Assembly (NCBI RefSeq): GCF_024282095.1
Contig: NZ_JAMWZS010000001.1
Span: 1 to 64,000, forward strand
Length of the DNA stretch: 64,000 nucleotides
Source of the DNA: Nitrosomonas sp.
GTDB lineage: Bacteria > Pseudomonadota > Gammaproteobacteria > Burkholderiales > Nitrosomonadaceae
Reading direction: 5' to 3'
In this document: piece by piece, positions 37,537 to 48,200 of the stretch
Numbering within the stretch: the stretch's first letter is position 1
Layout of the letters: every line of letters begins with the position of its first letter
Made by a program: the position numbers and the translations under genes
The notes under the pieces: model-generated
Seen by the model: the letters and a program-made list of their open reading frames with translations, nothing else
What the model was told of the DNA's origin: nothing
Database searches by the model: none

Positions 37537-39246
37537 TCAATGAGATGCTTCAGATTTTGTGTTGAAGCGGTTCAAAATATGATGCGCCATGTTTTTGGCA
37601 AGCTCCTCCTCGCCAAAGAATACCGTGCCCATATTATCCTTGCGCAGTAATTTTGTTTCATCCTCACTGCGGGTGCGTAACACAATTTCAATGTCCGGAT
37701 TCAGCGTACGTGCGGTATCAATCATCTGGCGCACATTCAGTGGGTCAGGCGTGGCAATCACCAGCATACCTGCATCCTTGATATGCGCCTGTATCAGCAC
37801 CGAAGGTTCTGTGGCATCACCGGAAACTGCATTGATACCTTGTTTGCGCAAATCTTGCACCAGTTCACGGTTTTGTTCCGCAACAATATAGGGAATATTC
37901 TGTTCGTTCAGCGCATTGGCAATGCGTTGGCCGACATGACCGTACCCCACGAGCACAACTTGGCCTTGCAGAAACTTGCGTTCGGTACTCGTGGGTAGTT
38001 CCGCAAATGGATCATCGCGATTTTCATATTTGCGCGCTAATGCTGAGTGTTTTAACATCCAATTTCTGAATGGCACGATAGCAGCGAAAGCAATGGGATT
38101 GAAGGCGATAGAAATCAACGCACCGGCAAGCACCAAACTCATGCCTTCCGCGGGCATCAATCCGAGCGACAATCCCAATCCCGCCAGAATGAAGGAGAAC
38201 TCGCCAATTTGCCCCAGGCTGGCTGCTACGATCAAGACGGTATTCAGTGGGTAACCCAACATCAAAACCAGCAGCATGGCTGCGACAGATTTTCCCACGA
38301 CAATGATTGCCACGACAGCTAAAACCCGCATAGGCTCTTCGACTAATACGGCCGGATCGAACAGCATGCCGACTGAGACGAAAAACAGTACCGCAAAGGC
38401 GTCACGTAGCGGCAGGGATTCTTCGGCGGCACGCTGGCTGAATTTGGATTCGCGCATGACCATGCCGGCAAAGAAGGCGCCCAGTGCGAAAGACACGTTA
38501 AACAGCGCCGCAGCGCCATAAGCAATACAGATAGCGACAGCAACGACAGCCAGCGTAAACATTTCGCGCGAGCCGGTACGGGCGACCTGCCATAGCAACC
38601 AGGGCAATACACGCCGGCCAACGATGAGCATCAAGGCAATGAAAGCTGAGACCAGCAGCAAGGTGATGCCAATCGTGTACCACAAGGGATCTGTTGCATT
38701 TTCAGCAGCGTTGGATCCTCCCAGCATGGTGGCAAACGAAGGCAACAATACCAGAATCAGCACCGTCACCAGGTCTTCAACGATCAACCAGCCGACAGCA
38801 ATACGGCCGTTCATGGTTTCCAGAAACCCGCGTGATTCCAGCGCCTTCAGCAGCACCACCGTACTGGCACAGGATAATGACAAACCCAGCACCAAACCGG
38901 CACCCGCACTCCATCCCCACCACATTGCCAGCGTCATGCCGAGCGCGGTTGCGACCGCCATTTGAACGATTGCGCCAGGTAACGCGATGCGCTTGACAGC
39001 AAGTAGATCATCCAGCGAAAAGTGCAGACCAACCCCGAACATCAGTAACATAACACCGATTTCTGATAGTTGAGAAGCAATGCCGATATCCGCAACAAAT
39101 CCTGGTGTCGAAGGGCTGATCGCGATTCCAGCCAGCAGATAGCCTACCAATGCGGGTGTTTTGAGCCGCTCTGCGATGAATCCAAAAATTAAAGCCAGAC
39201 CAAAACCGGCTGCAATCGTCGTAATCAGGGCAACGTTATGTTCCAT
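37537..39246 (-). CDS. CPA2 cation/proton antiporter with TrkA-N domain (YbaL/KefB type)
   Basis: 569-residue inner-membrane protein. Residues 1-390 form the Na+/H+ exchanger domain (LKTPALVGYLLAGIAISPST near 28 and LMLFGVGLHFSLDDLLAVKR-like stretch near 70). Residues about 420-545 are a RCK/TrkA-N Rossmann domain (VVLVGYGHVGQRIANALNEQ, with AEQNRELVQDL after it) that usually binds NAD(H) to gate transport. This is the plan of the YbaL/KefB/KefC potassium or proton antiporters; no KefG/KefF-type partner is adjacent. A dispersed repeat copy lies upstream of its start. Confidence 0.93.
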   Translation of the reverse strand: MEHNVALITTIAAGFGLALIFGFIAERLKTPALVGYLLAGIAISPSTPGFVADIGIASQLSEIGVMLLMFGVGLHFSLDDLLAVKRIALPGAIVQMAVATALGMTLAMWWGWSAGAGLVLGLSLSCASTVVLLKALESRGFLETMNGRIAVGWLIVEDLVTVLILVLLPSFATMLGGSNAAENATDPLWYTIGITLLLVSAFIALMLIVGRRVLPWLLWQVARTGSREMFTLAVVAVAICIAYGAAALFNVSFALGAFFAGMVMRESKFSQRAAEESLPLRDAFAVLFFVSVGMLFDPAVLVEEPMRVLAVVAIIVVGKSVAAMLLVLMLGYPLNTVLIVAASLGQIGEFSFILAGLGLSLGLMPAEGMSLVLAGALISIAFNPIAFAAIVPFRNWMLKHSALARKYENRDDPFAELPTSTERKFLQGQVVLVGYGHVGQRIANALNEQNIPYIVAEQNRELVQDLRKQGINAVSGDATEPSVLIQAHIKDAGMLVIATPDPLNVRQMIDTARTLNPDIEIVLRTRSEDETKLLRKDNMGTVFFGEEELAKNMAHHILNRFNTKSEASH

Positions 39247-39298
39247 GTGGATTCCAATGTGTGTTATTTGCTGGTTTGTTTATTGTTTTGCTTAGCAG

Positions 39299-39436
39299 GT
39301 GTTGAAAAACGATCTGTATTGCTGCTACGGTGTTAAAAACAAGCTCAAGCTGCTCATTGATTACGCATAAACTGCGCTTTTCGCCTATTTTTGCCTGGTA
39401 TCGGCTGCCTCGAAAATGCTTTTCGACGGCCTGTTA
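39299..39436 (+). repeat. Dispersed intergenic repeat, copy A
   Basis: Full-length copy reading GTGTTGAAAAACG ... TGCTGCTACGGTGTTAAAAA ... TTTTTGCCTGGTATCGGCTG ... ATGCTTTTCGACGGCCTG. The ends are imperfect inverted repeats. It fills the gap between the antiporter start and the stop of the 645-residue gene. Confidence 0.85.
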
Positions 39437-41371
39437 GTGTGCCTCAAGCTCGACGTTGCCCGGTGCTGTATCAGAGACAACCGGGTTATGTAAGAATTTC
39501 TCAAATTCGATACGTTCTTCTTCGATCGCTTCAAGAATCTGGCGCTTAAATTCTTCGCGCGAGAATGCTTCCTCGAGCATCAGCAGAAGCTTCTCAACAG
39601 TCAATCCAATGGTGATGCCGCCAATAATACCACCAATCGCTGCGCCGATGGCTGTGCCGATACCGGGAATGAATGAACCCAGTGCCATACCGGTGGCAGC
39701 GCCTGCCGCTGCTCCGCCCAAGGCACTCACTGCTTTGCCCGCGGTCACTTTAATCAGAGCTTGCGCACCGAGCTTGATGATACCTTTACCTGCCACTTTG
39801 GCTGTGATCTTGCCGGCGATGGCACCGGTGATGGCACCAGCGGTACCAATACCGCCGGAAATCAGCATACGGTTTTCCAGATTGACGATGACACTGTGCG
39901 CAGGCGGTTCTTTGAGTGCACTCAATGATGCATGCCTGACGATTTCCAGTTTTGAGTTATCGGCGGGCTGGACACGATTTTCGGTCAATATCTGTTCGAC
40001 TTTTTGCACATGCGCGGCACGCAATTGTTGATTATTTTGTAGTACGTTTTCAATGGATTGTTGCACGGGACCGAATACATTACCTTTCATCAGATAATTT
40101 TGTAGTTTTTCTGCCATCCAATTTTCCAGCACACCTGTGGCTAGTGCCACGATCCGTTCATATTCGCCCGGCAGACTGTAGTACCAATCCAGGTAGTCAT
40201 CAACATTCTCGGTCATTTGCCTAAACCCGGTATCAGTGGCTTCGCGCAGTTTTCCCAGCGATGCTTCCAGTTTGCCGAGGCTATCGAGATACGCCTGCTC
40301 AATTTGTTCCGTTGTGCCGGGTTTGTAGTAATTATCTCCGATCATTTCCACCGTTTCGACCACGGCTTGTTGTGAAGTGTGAATCTCTCTGATAGTTTCC
40401 GGATTAGAACGTAACCAGGCATCTACATACACCGTCGAGGGTACATAAATGAACAAGACAAAAAAAGTAGTGAACGCCGAAGTAATCGCCCAAGCCCACG
40501 GTGAGACCGCGGGTGGTTGATCGCTATCCTGAATGGGGCCAAATATGCGGCGGTATTCGGATAGCGATACCATGAAACTGGAAATCCCAAGCGCTACATT
40601 ATAAAAAAACAGTACGCTGCCTAGAAAAATAGCGCCCAGATATAGCGCATCATTGAATGAATGTAAACTACCTAACGTGTAACGTTTCAGTCCTTCTATA
40701 AAACCCAATAACCGATTGGTTTCAAGAATGAGAATGCTGCTGGAAGCGCCATTCAGCTTTTGACTTTCCGTCGCGACGGCTTCTGCCAACGAGGTATATT
40801 GACGGCTTATATCAGCATGATTGACGAACACAACAAAAAACACGGCCATTGCCAACGCAGTGATCCAACGCGACCAGGTCAAAGATTTGTGCACAGCGAT
40901 GTAAGGTTTGTATTCGTGCGCTGCGATGGAGAAACAAACCGTATAGATGGCGGCGAATACCGGAATGGCTGCGAAGAAGGTAACCCATTCCTGTTTTTCA
41001 GCCGCGCCGAGATAAAATAACAGCAGAAATGCAAAAATAATCGACCATAGCAACCACCAGATATATGCCAGAATCCGGCGCGTAAACAGCCAATGTAGAA
41101 TGCCCAATTGCTTGAACTGACTGGAGAGATAAATTCTTTGTATGGTTACCGCATAGATGGCAGCAAAATAAATGGGTAATCCAAATAGAAATGTTACCGA
41201 CAACGCAAACCATAGTTGCTGATCGGGAATCAGTCGCCCAAAATAGTAAGCAAAGCCCAGCCAGCTTGCAGAAAATGCCAGATAGCCAAGTGTTCTTACG
41301 AAACTAAAGTTTTTAAGCGCAGAAAACACAACAGAGATTCCTTCATGATAAGCGGCAGGAGATAAATACAA
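39434..41371 (-). CDS. Large membrane protein of unknown function with glycine-zipper region
   Basis: 645 residues, not recognised. Residues 1-310 contain about seven or eight hydrophobic segments (for example AAIPVFAAIYTVCFSIAA and YLGAIFLGSVLFFYNVAL). Residues 325-520 are a long soluble, largely helical stretch with possible coiled coil (around QAYLDSLGKLEASLGKLREA). Residues about 525-605 are strikingly rich in Gly and Ala (GGIGTAGAITGAIAGKITA, AGAATGMALGSF, IGAAIGGIIGGITIGL), a glycine-zipper pattern that often inserts into membranes or oligomerises. The tail is acidic and helical. It could be a mechanosensitive or membrane-shaping protein, but no function is claimed. No partner gene is obvious; it stands alone between repeat copy A and a divergent small gene. 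Confidence 0.8.
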   Translation of the reverse strand: MYLSPAAYHEGISVVFSALKNFSFVRTLGYLAFSASWLGFAYYFGRLIPDQQLWFALSVTFLFGLPIYFAAIYAVTIQRIYLSSQFKQLGILHWLFTRRILAYIWWLLWSIIFAFLLLFYLGAAEKQEWVTFFAAIPVFAAIYTVCFSIAAHEYKPYIAVHKSLTWSRWITALAMAVFFVVFVNHADISRQYTSLAEAVATESQKLNGASSSILILETNRLLGFIEGLKRYTLGSLHSFNDALYLGAIFLGSVLFFYNVALGISSFMVSLSEYRRIFGPIQDSDQPPAVSPWAWAITSAFTTFFVLFIYVPSTVYVDAWLRSNPETIREIHTSQQAVVETVEMIGDNYYKPGTTEQIEQAYLDSLGKLEASLGKLREATDTGFRQMTENVDDYLDWYYSLPGEYERIVALATGVLENWMAEKLQNYLMKGNVFGPVQQSIENVLQNNQQLRAAHVQKVEQILTENRVQPADNSKLEIVRHASLSALKEPPAHSVIVNLENRMLISGGIGTAGAITGAIAGKITAKVAGKGIIKLGAQALIKVTAGKAVSALGGAAAGAATGMALGSFIPGIGTAIGAAIGGIIGGITIGLTVEKLLLMLEEAFSREEFKRQILEAIEEERIEFEKFLHNPVVSDTAPGNVELEAH

Positions 41372-41601
41372 GCTACAGCAGGATGGAAAATAAACTAAAG
41401 TAGCTGGCTGATAGTAGACTGCATCCGGCTATTGACTGTCAAGAGAGTAATGGATGAATTAACCGGTATATTAATACCCCATTGGTTACGGGGAGTGTTT
41501 TATACCGTATAGGGTATTTGAGGTATTTTTGCGCTAATGTGTTTACGTTACGTACAATATATAACTTGCAATATTTTTGGTTTGAAAGTTGGGAGATTTG
41601 C

Positions 41602-41823
41602 ATGCAGCAGAAGATATTGACGCATTGTATCTATTGTTTAATGATGTCGGCGACAATGACGGGTTGTGTATCTGCAACTGTCACCGCGGTAAACCTTGGT
41701 TTCTCGGATGCTTTTATCAACGAATGGCTTTATTCGTGGAGCATTGCTTTCCCAATTGGTTTCGCTCTTTTGCTGCTGCTGTCACCGCTATTCAGACGTA
41801 TCGTCGACTCAATGATCCGCTAG
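41602..41823 (+). CDS. DUF2798-type small membrane protein
   Basis: 73-residue protein with two hydrophobic segments (about 5-28 and 45-66), matching the DUF2798 pattern (MMSATMTGCVSATVTAVNLG, then WLYSWSIAFPIGFALLLLLS and PLFRRIV). The start at 41602 is chosen since GGGAG lies six bases upstream and the frame upstream is not protein-like. Function unknown; members are typically two-helix inner-membrane proteins. Confidence 0.75.
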   Translation: MQQKILTHCIYCLMMSATMTGCVSATVTAVNLGFSDAFINEWLYSWSIAFPIGFALLLLLSPLFRRIVDSMIR

Positions 41824-41901
41824 TTTTAGGAATCAATCGGATTTTTTGCAATTTCAATCTACAATCCAACAAGAAAAATTTGATTTTAATGTCGATGACA
41901 T

Positions 41902-41922
41902 CCGGTATTTAATAAATACCGG
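41902..41922. repeat. Perfect hairpin CCGGTATTT-AAT-AAATACCGG
   Basis: Nine-base perfect stem with a three-base loop between the convergent DUF2798 and ExeA-like genes. It could be a bidirectional terminator, but no T tract follows on either strand. Confidence 0.45.
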
Positions 41923-41961
41923 TATATTCGCGGCAGAATCTAATTTGCCGGAAAAGATAAT

Positions 41962-43227
41962 CTAAAAGCTGAATAGATCCATTATGCAGCCAATGAGTCC
42001 TATCGAATCGGTTCGATGACAAAAGAATACAAGGCTTGCAACGAGTGATAGCATCGATGCGGCCAGTAATACAGCCGGCATTTTCAAACTTTTCTGGTCA
42101 TATTTCGTTTTAATTACATTGGCAATGTCCTCATAGGATGATTCAGTTATTTCCATTCTTTTCCTGAGTTCATCCGGAGCTTCATTAATTGCAGCATTGA
42201 CAGTTTGTTTTGTTTTTCTGCTAATGGGCGAAACAGGTTGTTGTTCCCTGATAGGCGGTGGTACTTCAGGCGGCGGTGCTTCAGATGATGGCGCTTTGGC
42301 TGGTGGTGTTTCAGTTGATGTTGCTGCAGGAGCACTCTGCTGTGCTGCTGCGTGCATTTCCTGAGTTTTTCTTTCTTGACTCTTCAACGAAACAATGTAA
42401 TGGAAAACGTCTGTTCTCAATCCTAAGCGCTGTGTGGCTTCATAGACATCATGTGCATCAACTGCGGGTTTTTCCCTTTCAAATGCGACACTCAGTGATC
42501 TGTCGCACAATGAGTTGATGGTTCGCGGTGTTCCACCCGCGTGAAATGCAATGGAAAGTGCCTCCCATCCGGTATCCGATATGAGATCGGGGGTGCCGCC
42601 AGCAACCTTGATGCGATGCGAGATATATCTTTTGACGGCTTCGACATTCATCCTCCCCAGCGTTTCAAGTGCGGCAATCCGCTGTTTAAAGGGCTCCATC
42701 GTCGGTCTGTTGATCATTTCCAATAATTCTTCCTGACCGAGGAGCAGCAATTGAATGAGCTTAATGGACCCTTCTTCAAGATTGTTGAGCAAACGGACAC
42801 CATTGATCACATCATCTGACATCAAATGCGATTCATCGATGATGATCAGACATTTCTTCCCTTCGGAATTGATCTTTAAAAGTGCATTGCGGATATCCCG
42901 CATCACAAAGGTTTTTTCGGATGAAGAGGGCTGCAATCCCAGTTCCTGAGCCAGGAACAAATAGAGGTCGCTACTATTTGCAGGTGGTTCTGCCATCCAT
43001 ATTAATTTGATGTTTTCAGGAAAATCAGCTTTTATCATCTGACTGAGCGTCGTTTTGCCGGAGCCGATTGGTCCGGTTACAACGATTAATCCTCGTCCGC
43101 TTTGTAAAGACCCGGATATCTGCTTGCGGATGCGTGCATGGTCGCCCTGATCATAAAAAAACAGTGGATCCGGTACATTCTCGAATGGGAGTATGTTGAG
43201 GTTAAAGTGTTGCGCGTACATGTGCAT
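41962..43227 (-). CDS. ExeA-like AAA+ ATPase with C-terminal membrane anchor
   Basis: 421-residue ATPase of the ExeA/GspA group. It begins HFNLNILPFENVPDPLFFY, the usual GspA start; Walker A is GPIGSGKTTLS (near 52); Walker B LIIIDESHLMSDD (near 127); sensor-2-like AGGTPRTINSLCDRSL near 230. A Pro/Ala/Glu-rich linker (APSSEAPPPEVPPPIREQQP) follows at about 305-340 and a single membrane helix near the C-terminus (LPAVLLAASMLSLVASLVFF). In ExeA the anchor precedes a peptidoglycan-binding domain, which is absent here. The start overlaps the OmpA gene's stop by one base (TAATG), so the OmpA protein may supply the wall-binding part. Confidence 0.88.
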   Translation of the reverse strand: MHMYAQHFNLNILPFENVPDPLFFYDQGDHARIRKQISGSLQSGRGLIVVTGPIGSGKTTLSQMIKADFPENIKLIWMAEPPANSSDLYLFLAQELGLQPSSSEKTFVMRDIRNALLKINSEGKKCLIIIDESHLMSDDVINGVRLLNNLEEGSIKLIQLLLLGQEELLEMINRPTMEPFKQRIAALETLGRMNVEAVKRYISHRIKVAGGTPDLISDTGWEALSIAFHAGGTPRTINSLCDRSLSVAFEREKPAVDAHDVYEATQRLGLRTDVFHYIVSLKSQERKTQEMHAAAQQSAPAATSTETPPAKAPSSEAPPPEVPPPIREQQPVSPISRKTKQTVNAAINEAPDELRKRMEITESSYEDIANVIKTKYDQKSLKMPAVLLAASMLSLVASLVFFCHRTDSIGLIGCIMDLFSF

Positions 43228-43937
43228 TAATTTTCCCCTTCTTTAAGCATAAGCTTTACTTCGACTCTACGGTTTGCTGCTCTACCTTCTTCTGTATTGT
43301 TAGTGCTTATCGGGCGGGTGTCGCCATACCCAATGACGGAAATTCGTTCTTGCGGTATGCCACGAGAAATCAATATATTCGCAATCGCTTTCGCCCTGCG
43401 TATTGATAGCTCCATGTTGCCATTGTGTAACTTACCCGTCGGTATATTGTCGGTATGTCCCTCTATAATAATAATGCTGTTTGGAAATACTGATATCTCA
43501 CTGATTAATTTCTCAATCTTGGAAGCGGCAGCATCGTTGATGATATCCTGACCGGAACGAAATGTTTGGCCGCCAAAGACTGTCAGGATGCGGGGATGAT
43601 TTGCGAAATCTGTGGCTTTAATGCTTTCGCTAATTTTTTCTGTTGTTATTGGCTTGTCTTCAGGCTTTGTGCTGGTTGTTTCCAAGTCTGTAGCAATAGC
43701 ACTACCGGCATCCTGACGTTCCGCTGAATTTTGGGTTATAGCACTTGATTCAACGGGTGCATCGCTGGGATGATCTGGATAAGCAGGTGTGTAAACTGGT
43801 GGTGTATTGACCAAAGGCAAATCTGCTAAAGGGATATTGGCCAAGGGTGTCTGAACCGAGAGTTCCGATGCCCTGAACACGATGAAGGCGGATAAGGTAA
43901 AAAATATCAGGGATAGTCCAATCATAATGGAGCGCAT
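43227..43937 (-). CDS. OmpA-family peptidoglycan-binding protein
   Basis: 236 residues: an N-terminal hydrophobic anchor (MIGLSLIFFTLSAFIVF), a Pro-rich repeat-like stretch (PLANIPLADLPLVNTP), a flexible Ser/Thr/Glu linker, then an OmpA C-terminal domain (about 115-236). The domain has IIIIEGHTDNIPTGKLHN, SIRRAKAIANILISRGI and NRRVEVKL, with the Asp and Arg that bind diaminopimelate. It probably sits in the inner membrane and grips peptidoglycan. The ATG at 43937 is preferred to TTG at 43943. It is the first gene of a two-gene unit with the ExeA-like ATPase. Confidence 0.88.
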   Translation of the reverse strand: MRSIMIGLSLIFFTLSAFIVFRASELSVQTPLANIPLADLPLVNTPPVYTPAYPDHPSDAPVESSAITQNSAERQDAGSAIATDLETTSTKPEDKPITTEKISESIKATDFANHPRILTVFGGQTFRSGQDIINDAAASKIEKLISEISVFPNSIIIIEGHTDNIPTGKLHNGNMELSIRRAKAIANILISRGIPQERISVIGYGDTRPISTNNTEEGRAANRRVEVKLMLKEGEN

Positions 43938-44157
43938 AATCAAGTACTCGATTTAATATGTTTTAAATGAAAACAGGTATCAACGGACTAAAGCCGGAAT
44001 ATTTTAGCGTATTGAGCGGTGCTTTGCTTATATGAATGAGTTAGTCATCAAGGGTTTTAAAGTTAATTGGTAAATTTTCAACTACAATTGAATTTGCATT
44101 CTTAGAAATCACGCGAACTGATGGATTGAAACTTGCGAACTTAAAAGGAGAGTGATT

Positions 44158-45060
44158 TTGAATCAGAGATCAAGTAGTAATGCCATTGGCACCAATGAAC
44201 ATATCATTACCGGTACCAACGGTTGGATCATGTTGCTGATATTGTTGCCGGCACTCGCGTTTGCAGTTTTCCTCGTTGCTATGCCAGGTAGTCCTATTAA
44301 GTTGATTGGTGGAGCAGTGTTACTGGTAATAACGCTATTTTGCTGCAAAGGCTTATTTACGCTTGAGCCTAACCAGGCAGCCGTGATGATCTTTTTTGGC
44401 AGCTATGCTGGAACTGTATGCGAAAGCGGTTTTTTTTGGGTCAATCCATTTTATCGTAGAACGCGAGTGTCACTGCGTATCAACAATTGGAATACCCCGG
44501 TGCTTAAGGTCAACGATGAACGCGGTAGTCCGATTGAAATTGCGGCAGTGGTTGCATGGCGTGTGCAGGATACCGCGCGGGCGGTTTTCGATGTCGAGAG
44601 TGTACTGAATTATCTGCAAATCCAAAGTGAATCGGCAGTACGTCAGGTTGCCAGCAGCCATGCCTACGATGATACTGAAGTGCTCGAAGGAAAGCGTAAG
44701 AAAAGCTTGCGCACTGATTTGGACGCGATTGCCGGGTTGTTGCGCGAATCTATACAGCAGCATGTCGATGTGGCAGGTATCGTGATCGAAGAAGCCAAAA
44801 TCGCCCATCTTGCCTATGCACCGGAGATTGCCAATGCCATGTTGCGGCGTCAACAAGCGGAAGCGGTCGTGATGGCGCGTCAGAAACTGGTTGATGGCGC
44901 AGTCGGTATGGTGGAGGTGGCACTGAAAAACCTCGAGGACAAGAAAATCGTATCGTTGACTTCTGATCAGCGTGCAGTACTGGTTACCAATATGATGACC
45001 GTATTATTGTCGGAAACCGGCGCGCAACCGGTAATTCAGATGGCGCAAACGACGCAATGA
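44158..45060 (+). CDS. SPFH/band-7 family membrane protein
   Basis: 300-residue prohibitin/stomatin-like protein. Two N-terminal hydrophobic segments (WIMLLILLPALAFAVFLVAM and LIGGAVLLVITLFCCKGLF) are followed by an SPFH domain (about 70-235: LEPNQAAVMIFFGSYAGTV, IAAVVAWRVQDTARAVFDVE) and a helical tail. Such proteins form ring-shaped oligomers that organise membrane microdomains or regulate proteases. The TTG at 44158 is the likely start because AGGAG is seven bases upstream; the GTG at 44152 is too close to it. It stands alone, 150 bases before the hybrid kinase. Confidence 0.85.
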   Translation: MNQRSSSNAIGTNEHIITGTNGWIMLLILLPALAFAVFLVAMPGSPIKLIGGAVLLVITLFCCKGLFTLEPNQAAVMIFFGSYAGTVCESGFFWVNPFYRRTRVSLRINNWNTPVLKVNDERGSPIEIAAVVAWRVQDTARAVFDVESVLNYLQIQSESAVRQVASSHAYDDTEVLEGKRKKSLRTDLDAIAGLLRESIQQHVDVAGIVIEEAKIAHLAYAPEIANAMLRRQQAEAVVMARQKLVDGAVGMVEVALKNLEDKKIVSLTSDQRAVLVTNMMTVLLSETGAQPVIQMAQTTQ

Positions 45061-45210
45061 CGGGCGCTTATGGTTTAAATGCGCTTCTCCGTCTGCTTGA
45101 GCGGCATGATATGATGCTTTTAACAAATTGATCTTAATCTAGGAAAAATGACGCTTTCTTTTCGATAATAAGCTATCAAGCTTTGTTGTAATTGTTGTGA
45201 GGAGAAACTG

Positions 45211-48200
45211 ATGAAATTCACTTCGCTTACGCAGCGTTTCGCTGTTTGGTTTACATTGGTTTCCTTACTGCCAATATTGGTTATTGGCAATAGCTTGTTA
45301 CATACCTTCGAAAAGGAAATTAAAAATTCCGCCATTCGAAATGTGTCTGCGATCGCTGATAAAAAGATTGAGCAGATTGACAGCTACTTGAAGGAACGCT
45401 TTCTTGATTCCAGCTTGGTGCGTGATTCCAGCACAACACATGAAGCCCTCATAGGATTTTCCAGAATTTTTGAACAAAGCGGTGTGGAATCCGATGATTA
45501 TCGCCAGTTGGATGCCAGTTATCGTGAGAATTTCAAACGCTTTGTTCAGGAAGCGAAATATTACGATATATTTCTGATTTCCACTAAAGGCGATATCGTC
45601 TACACGCAAGCGCATGAATCTGATTTTGCAACTAACTTACTCACAGGCCCCTATCGCGATACCGGGCTCGGTAAAGTTACCCGGTACGCGCTGGATAATT
45701 TAAAAAGCAGTATCTCCGACTTTGAACGCTATGAACCGTCCAAGGGTGCAATCGCGGCATTTGTTGCGACGCCGGTAGTTATAAACGGAGAGATTAAAGG
45801 CGTATTGGCGCTGCAAATCTACAGTGAACGCGTATTCGCAGTGATCGCAAATAACGTTGGGCTTAGCAGCAGCGGTGAAACCGTTGTGGCACGGCTTGAA
45901 GATGGTGATTCTGCTTTAGTCATGGCACCGCTAAAGTACGATCCTGATGCTGCTTTGAAACGCAAAATTCCGCTCGGTACACCGACTGCTGAAGCCATGC
46001 AAAATGCTTTGAATGGTAATTCCGGTGGTGCGCTGACGCTGGATTATCGTGGCAAGGAAGTGGTTGCCGCCTGGCGCTACTTGCCGCTCATGAAATGGGG
46101 CGTCGTGGTGCATATTGATGCCGATGAAGCATTCGCCTCGGTGTATAAATTGCATTTTATCGGTTTGGTAATTTTGGTTTTGACATTAGTGGCTGCCCTA
46201 TTGGGTGCTGTATTGTTTAATCGTCGTGTTGTGGATCCTTTAAAACACTTGAATCAAAGTGCCTTGGAAATATCGGCAGGCAATTTACATCAACGTGCTG
46301 CGATTGAAGGTTGGGACGAGATGAGGCAACTCGCAGACACGTTCAACAATATGGTGGAACGACTGGATGCCAGTAATCAGCAACGCAACAAAGCTGAAGA
46401 AAATCTGCTGCAACTGAATCAGGAACTGGAATGCAGAGTTGCCGCGCGTACCGATGATTTACAGCGCGCCAATACAGCTTTAGCCATTAAAGAAGAAGAA
46501 ATGCGCTCTGTCGTTGAGCATATGGTGGACTGCGTGGTCACTACCGATGAAATAGGTACGATTCTTTCCGCTAACTTGGTGATGGGAAAACTATTCGGTT
46601 ATAGCCATGATGAAATGATCGGACAAAACATCGCAATCATCGTGCCAGAACCGGATCGTAGTATGCATATCGGTTATATGGAAAATTATTGCCGTACCGG
46701 ACATGGTCAGGAATATGTCGGTCGCCCCTATTTATCCGGTACGCATGGTATTGGCCTTGGCCGTGAAGTTGAAGGCGTGCGTAAGGATGGAGAACGCATT
46801 GAATTGTATCTGGCTGTCAGCGAATATTTTGTTGGCGGAAAACGGCATTTTACCGGTGTGATGCGCGATATCCGTGAGCATGTGCGCATCATGAAGGATT
46901 TAAAACAGGCCAGAATTGAAGCCGAGCAGGCCAATAAAGCCAAATCGGCTTTTCTTGCCGCCATGAGTCATGAAATTCGCACGCCCATGAATGGTGTGAT
47001 CGGCATGGTTGATGTGTTGAGGCAAACCAGTTTGAGTGGTTATCAAATGGAAATGGCTAATTTAATACGCGATTCAGCGTATGCCTTACTCGCCATTATT
47101 GAAGATATTCTTGATTTTTCCAAGATTGAAGCAGGCAAGCTGGAAATAGAAAAAATTCCCATGCGCTTGGCTAGTGTCGTGGAAAATGCCTGTGGCATGC
47201 TGGCACATTTGGCATTGACTAAGAAAGTGGAGTTGACCCTGTTTATTGATCCTGCAATTCCGGAAAATGTATTGGGGGATCCGCTACGTCTGCGCCAGGT
47301 GCTCATCAATATTGTCAATAATGCAATCAAGTTTTCCAGTAGACCGGAAAAAAACGGCAAAGTATCGGTGCGCGTGCTATTGGCAGAATCTCATCCTGAT
47401 CAGGTCATCATTACATTTCAGGTGAGTGATAACGGTATCGGTATGAATAAGGAAACGCAGGAAAAGCTTTTTAAATCCTTTTCACAAGGTGACGCTTCGA
47501 CCACAAGACGTTTTGGCGGAACCGGACTCGGATTGGCTATTTCTCACCATCTGGCGGAATTGATGGATGCGGAAATAGCCGTGCAAAGTGAGCCTCAGCA
47601 AGGTTCCACCTTTATTATACAAATGCCATTTAAACCGTTGCCGGCTACGTCGATCACTGATAGTAAGATTGACGATCTGACTGGTTTGAATTGCTTAATA
47701 TTAGGTGACATGGATGGCTTAAGCAGTGACCTGGCTGTTTATCTGAAAAGTGCCGGTGCAACTGCCGAACAGGTGTCTAATCTGGATTCAGTGCGTCAAC
47801 TTATCCAAAATCTGGTTCCCGGTTTGTGGCTCATTGTGATCGATGCCGGACAACAAACGCCGTCCATTGAGGAATTACGTAAGATATTTGCTACTCGTTC
47901 CAATGCATTAGGGCGTACGGTAGCCGCTGAGTCTACCGCGATACAATCTGACATAGAACCGCACTTTATCATTATCAAGCGCGGCCGCCGCCGGCAAGCG
48001 CGCATTGAAGATATCGATATCGTCACACTGGATGGCGATGTGATGTATCGTCAATCCTTGCTTCGCGCAATGGCCATTGCGGCGGGAAGGGTTGGATTAA
48101 GTGAGGGAAAAACATCATCCTCCGATGCACTCAGCAAATCCGGACCCGCGCCCGTTTCGCGCGAAGATGCTTTGCGGCAGGGCAAACTGATTCTGGTGGC

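Noticed and set aside
42250..42360. Proline-rich tandem-like repeat inside the ExeA-like gene considered as a DNA repeat
   Set aside because: It is the coding sequence of a Pro/Ala/Glu linker and keeps the frame; not an independent repeat.
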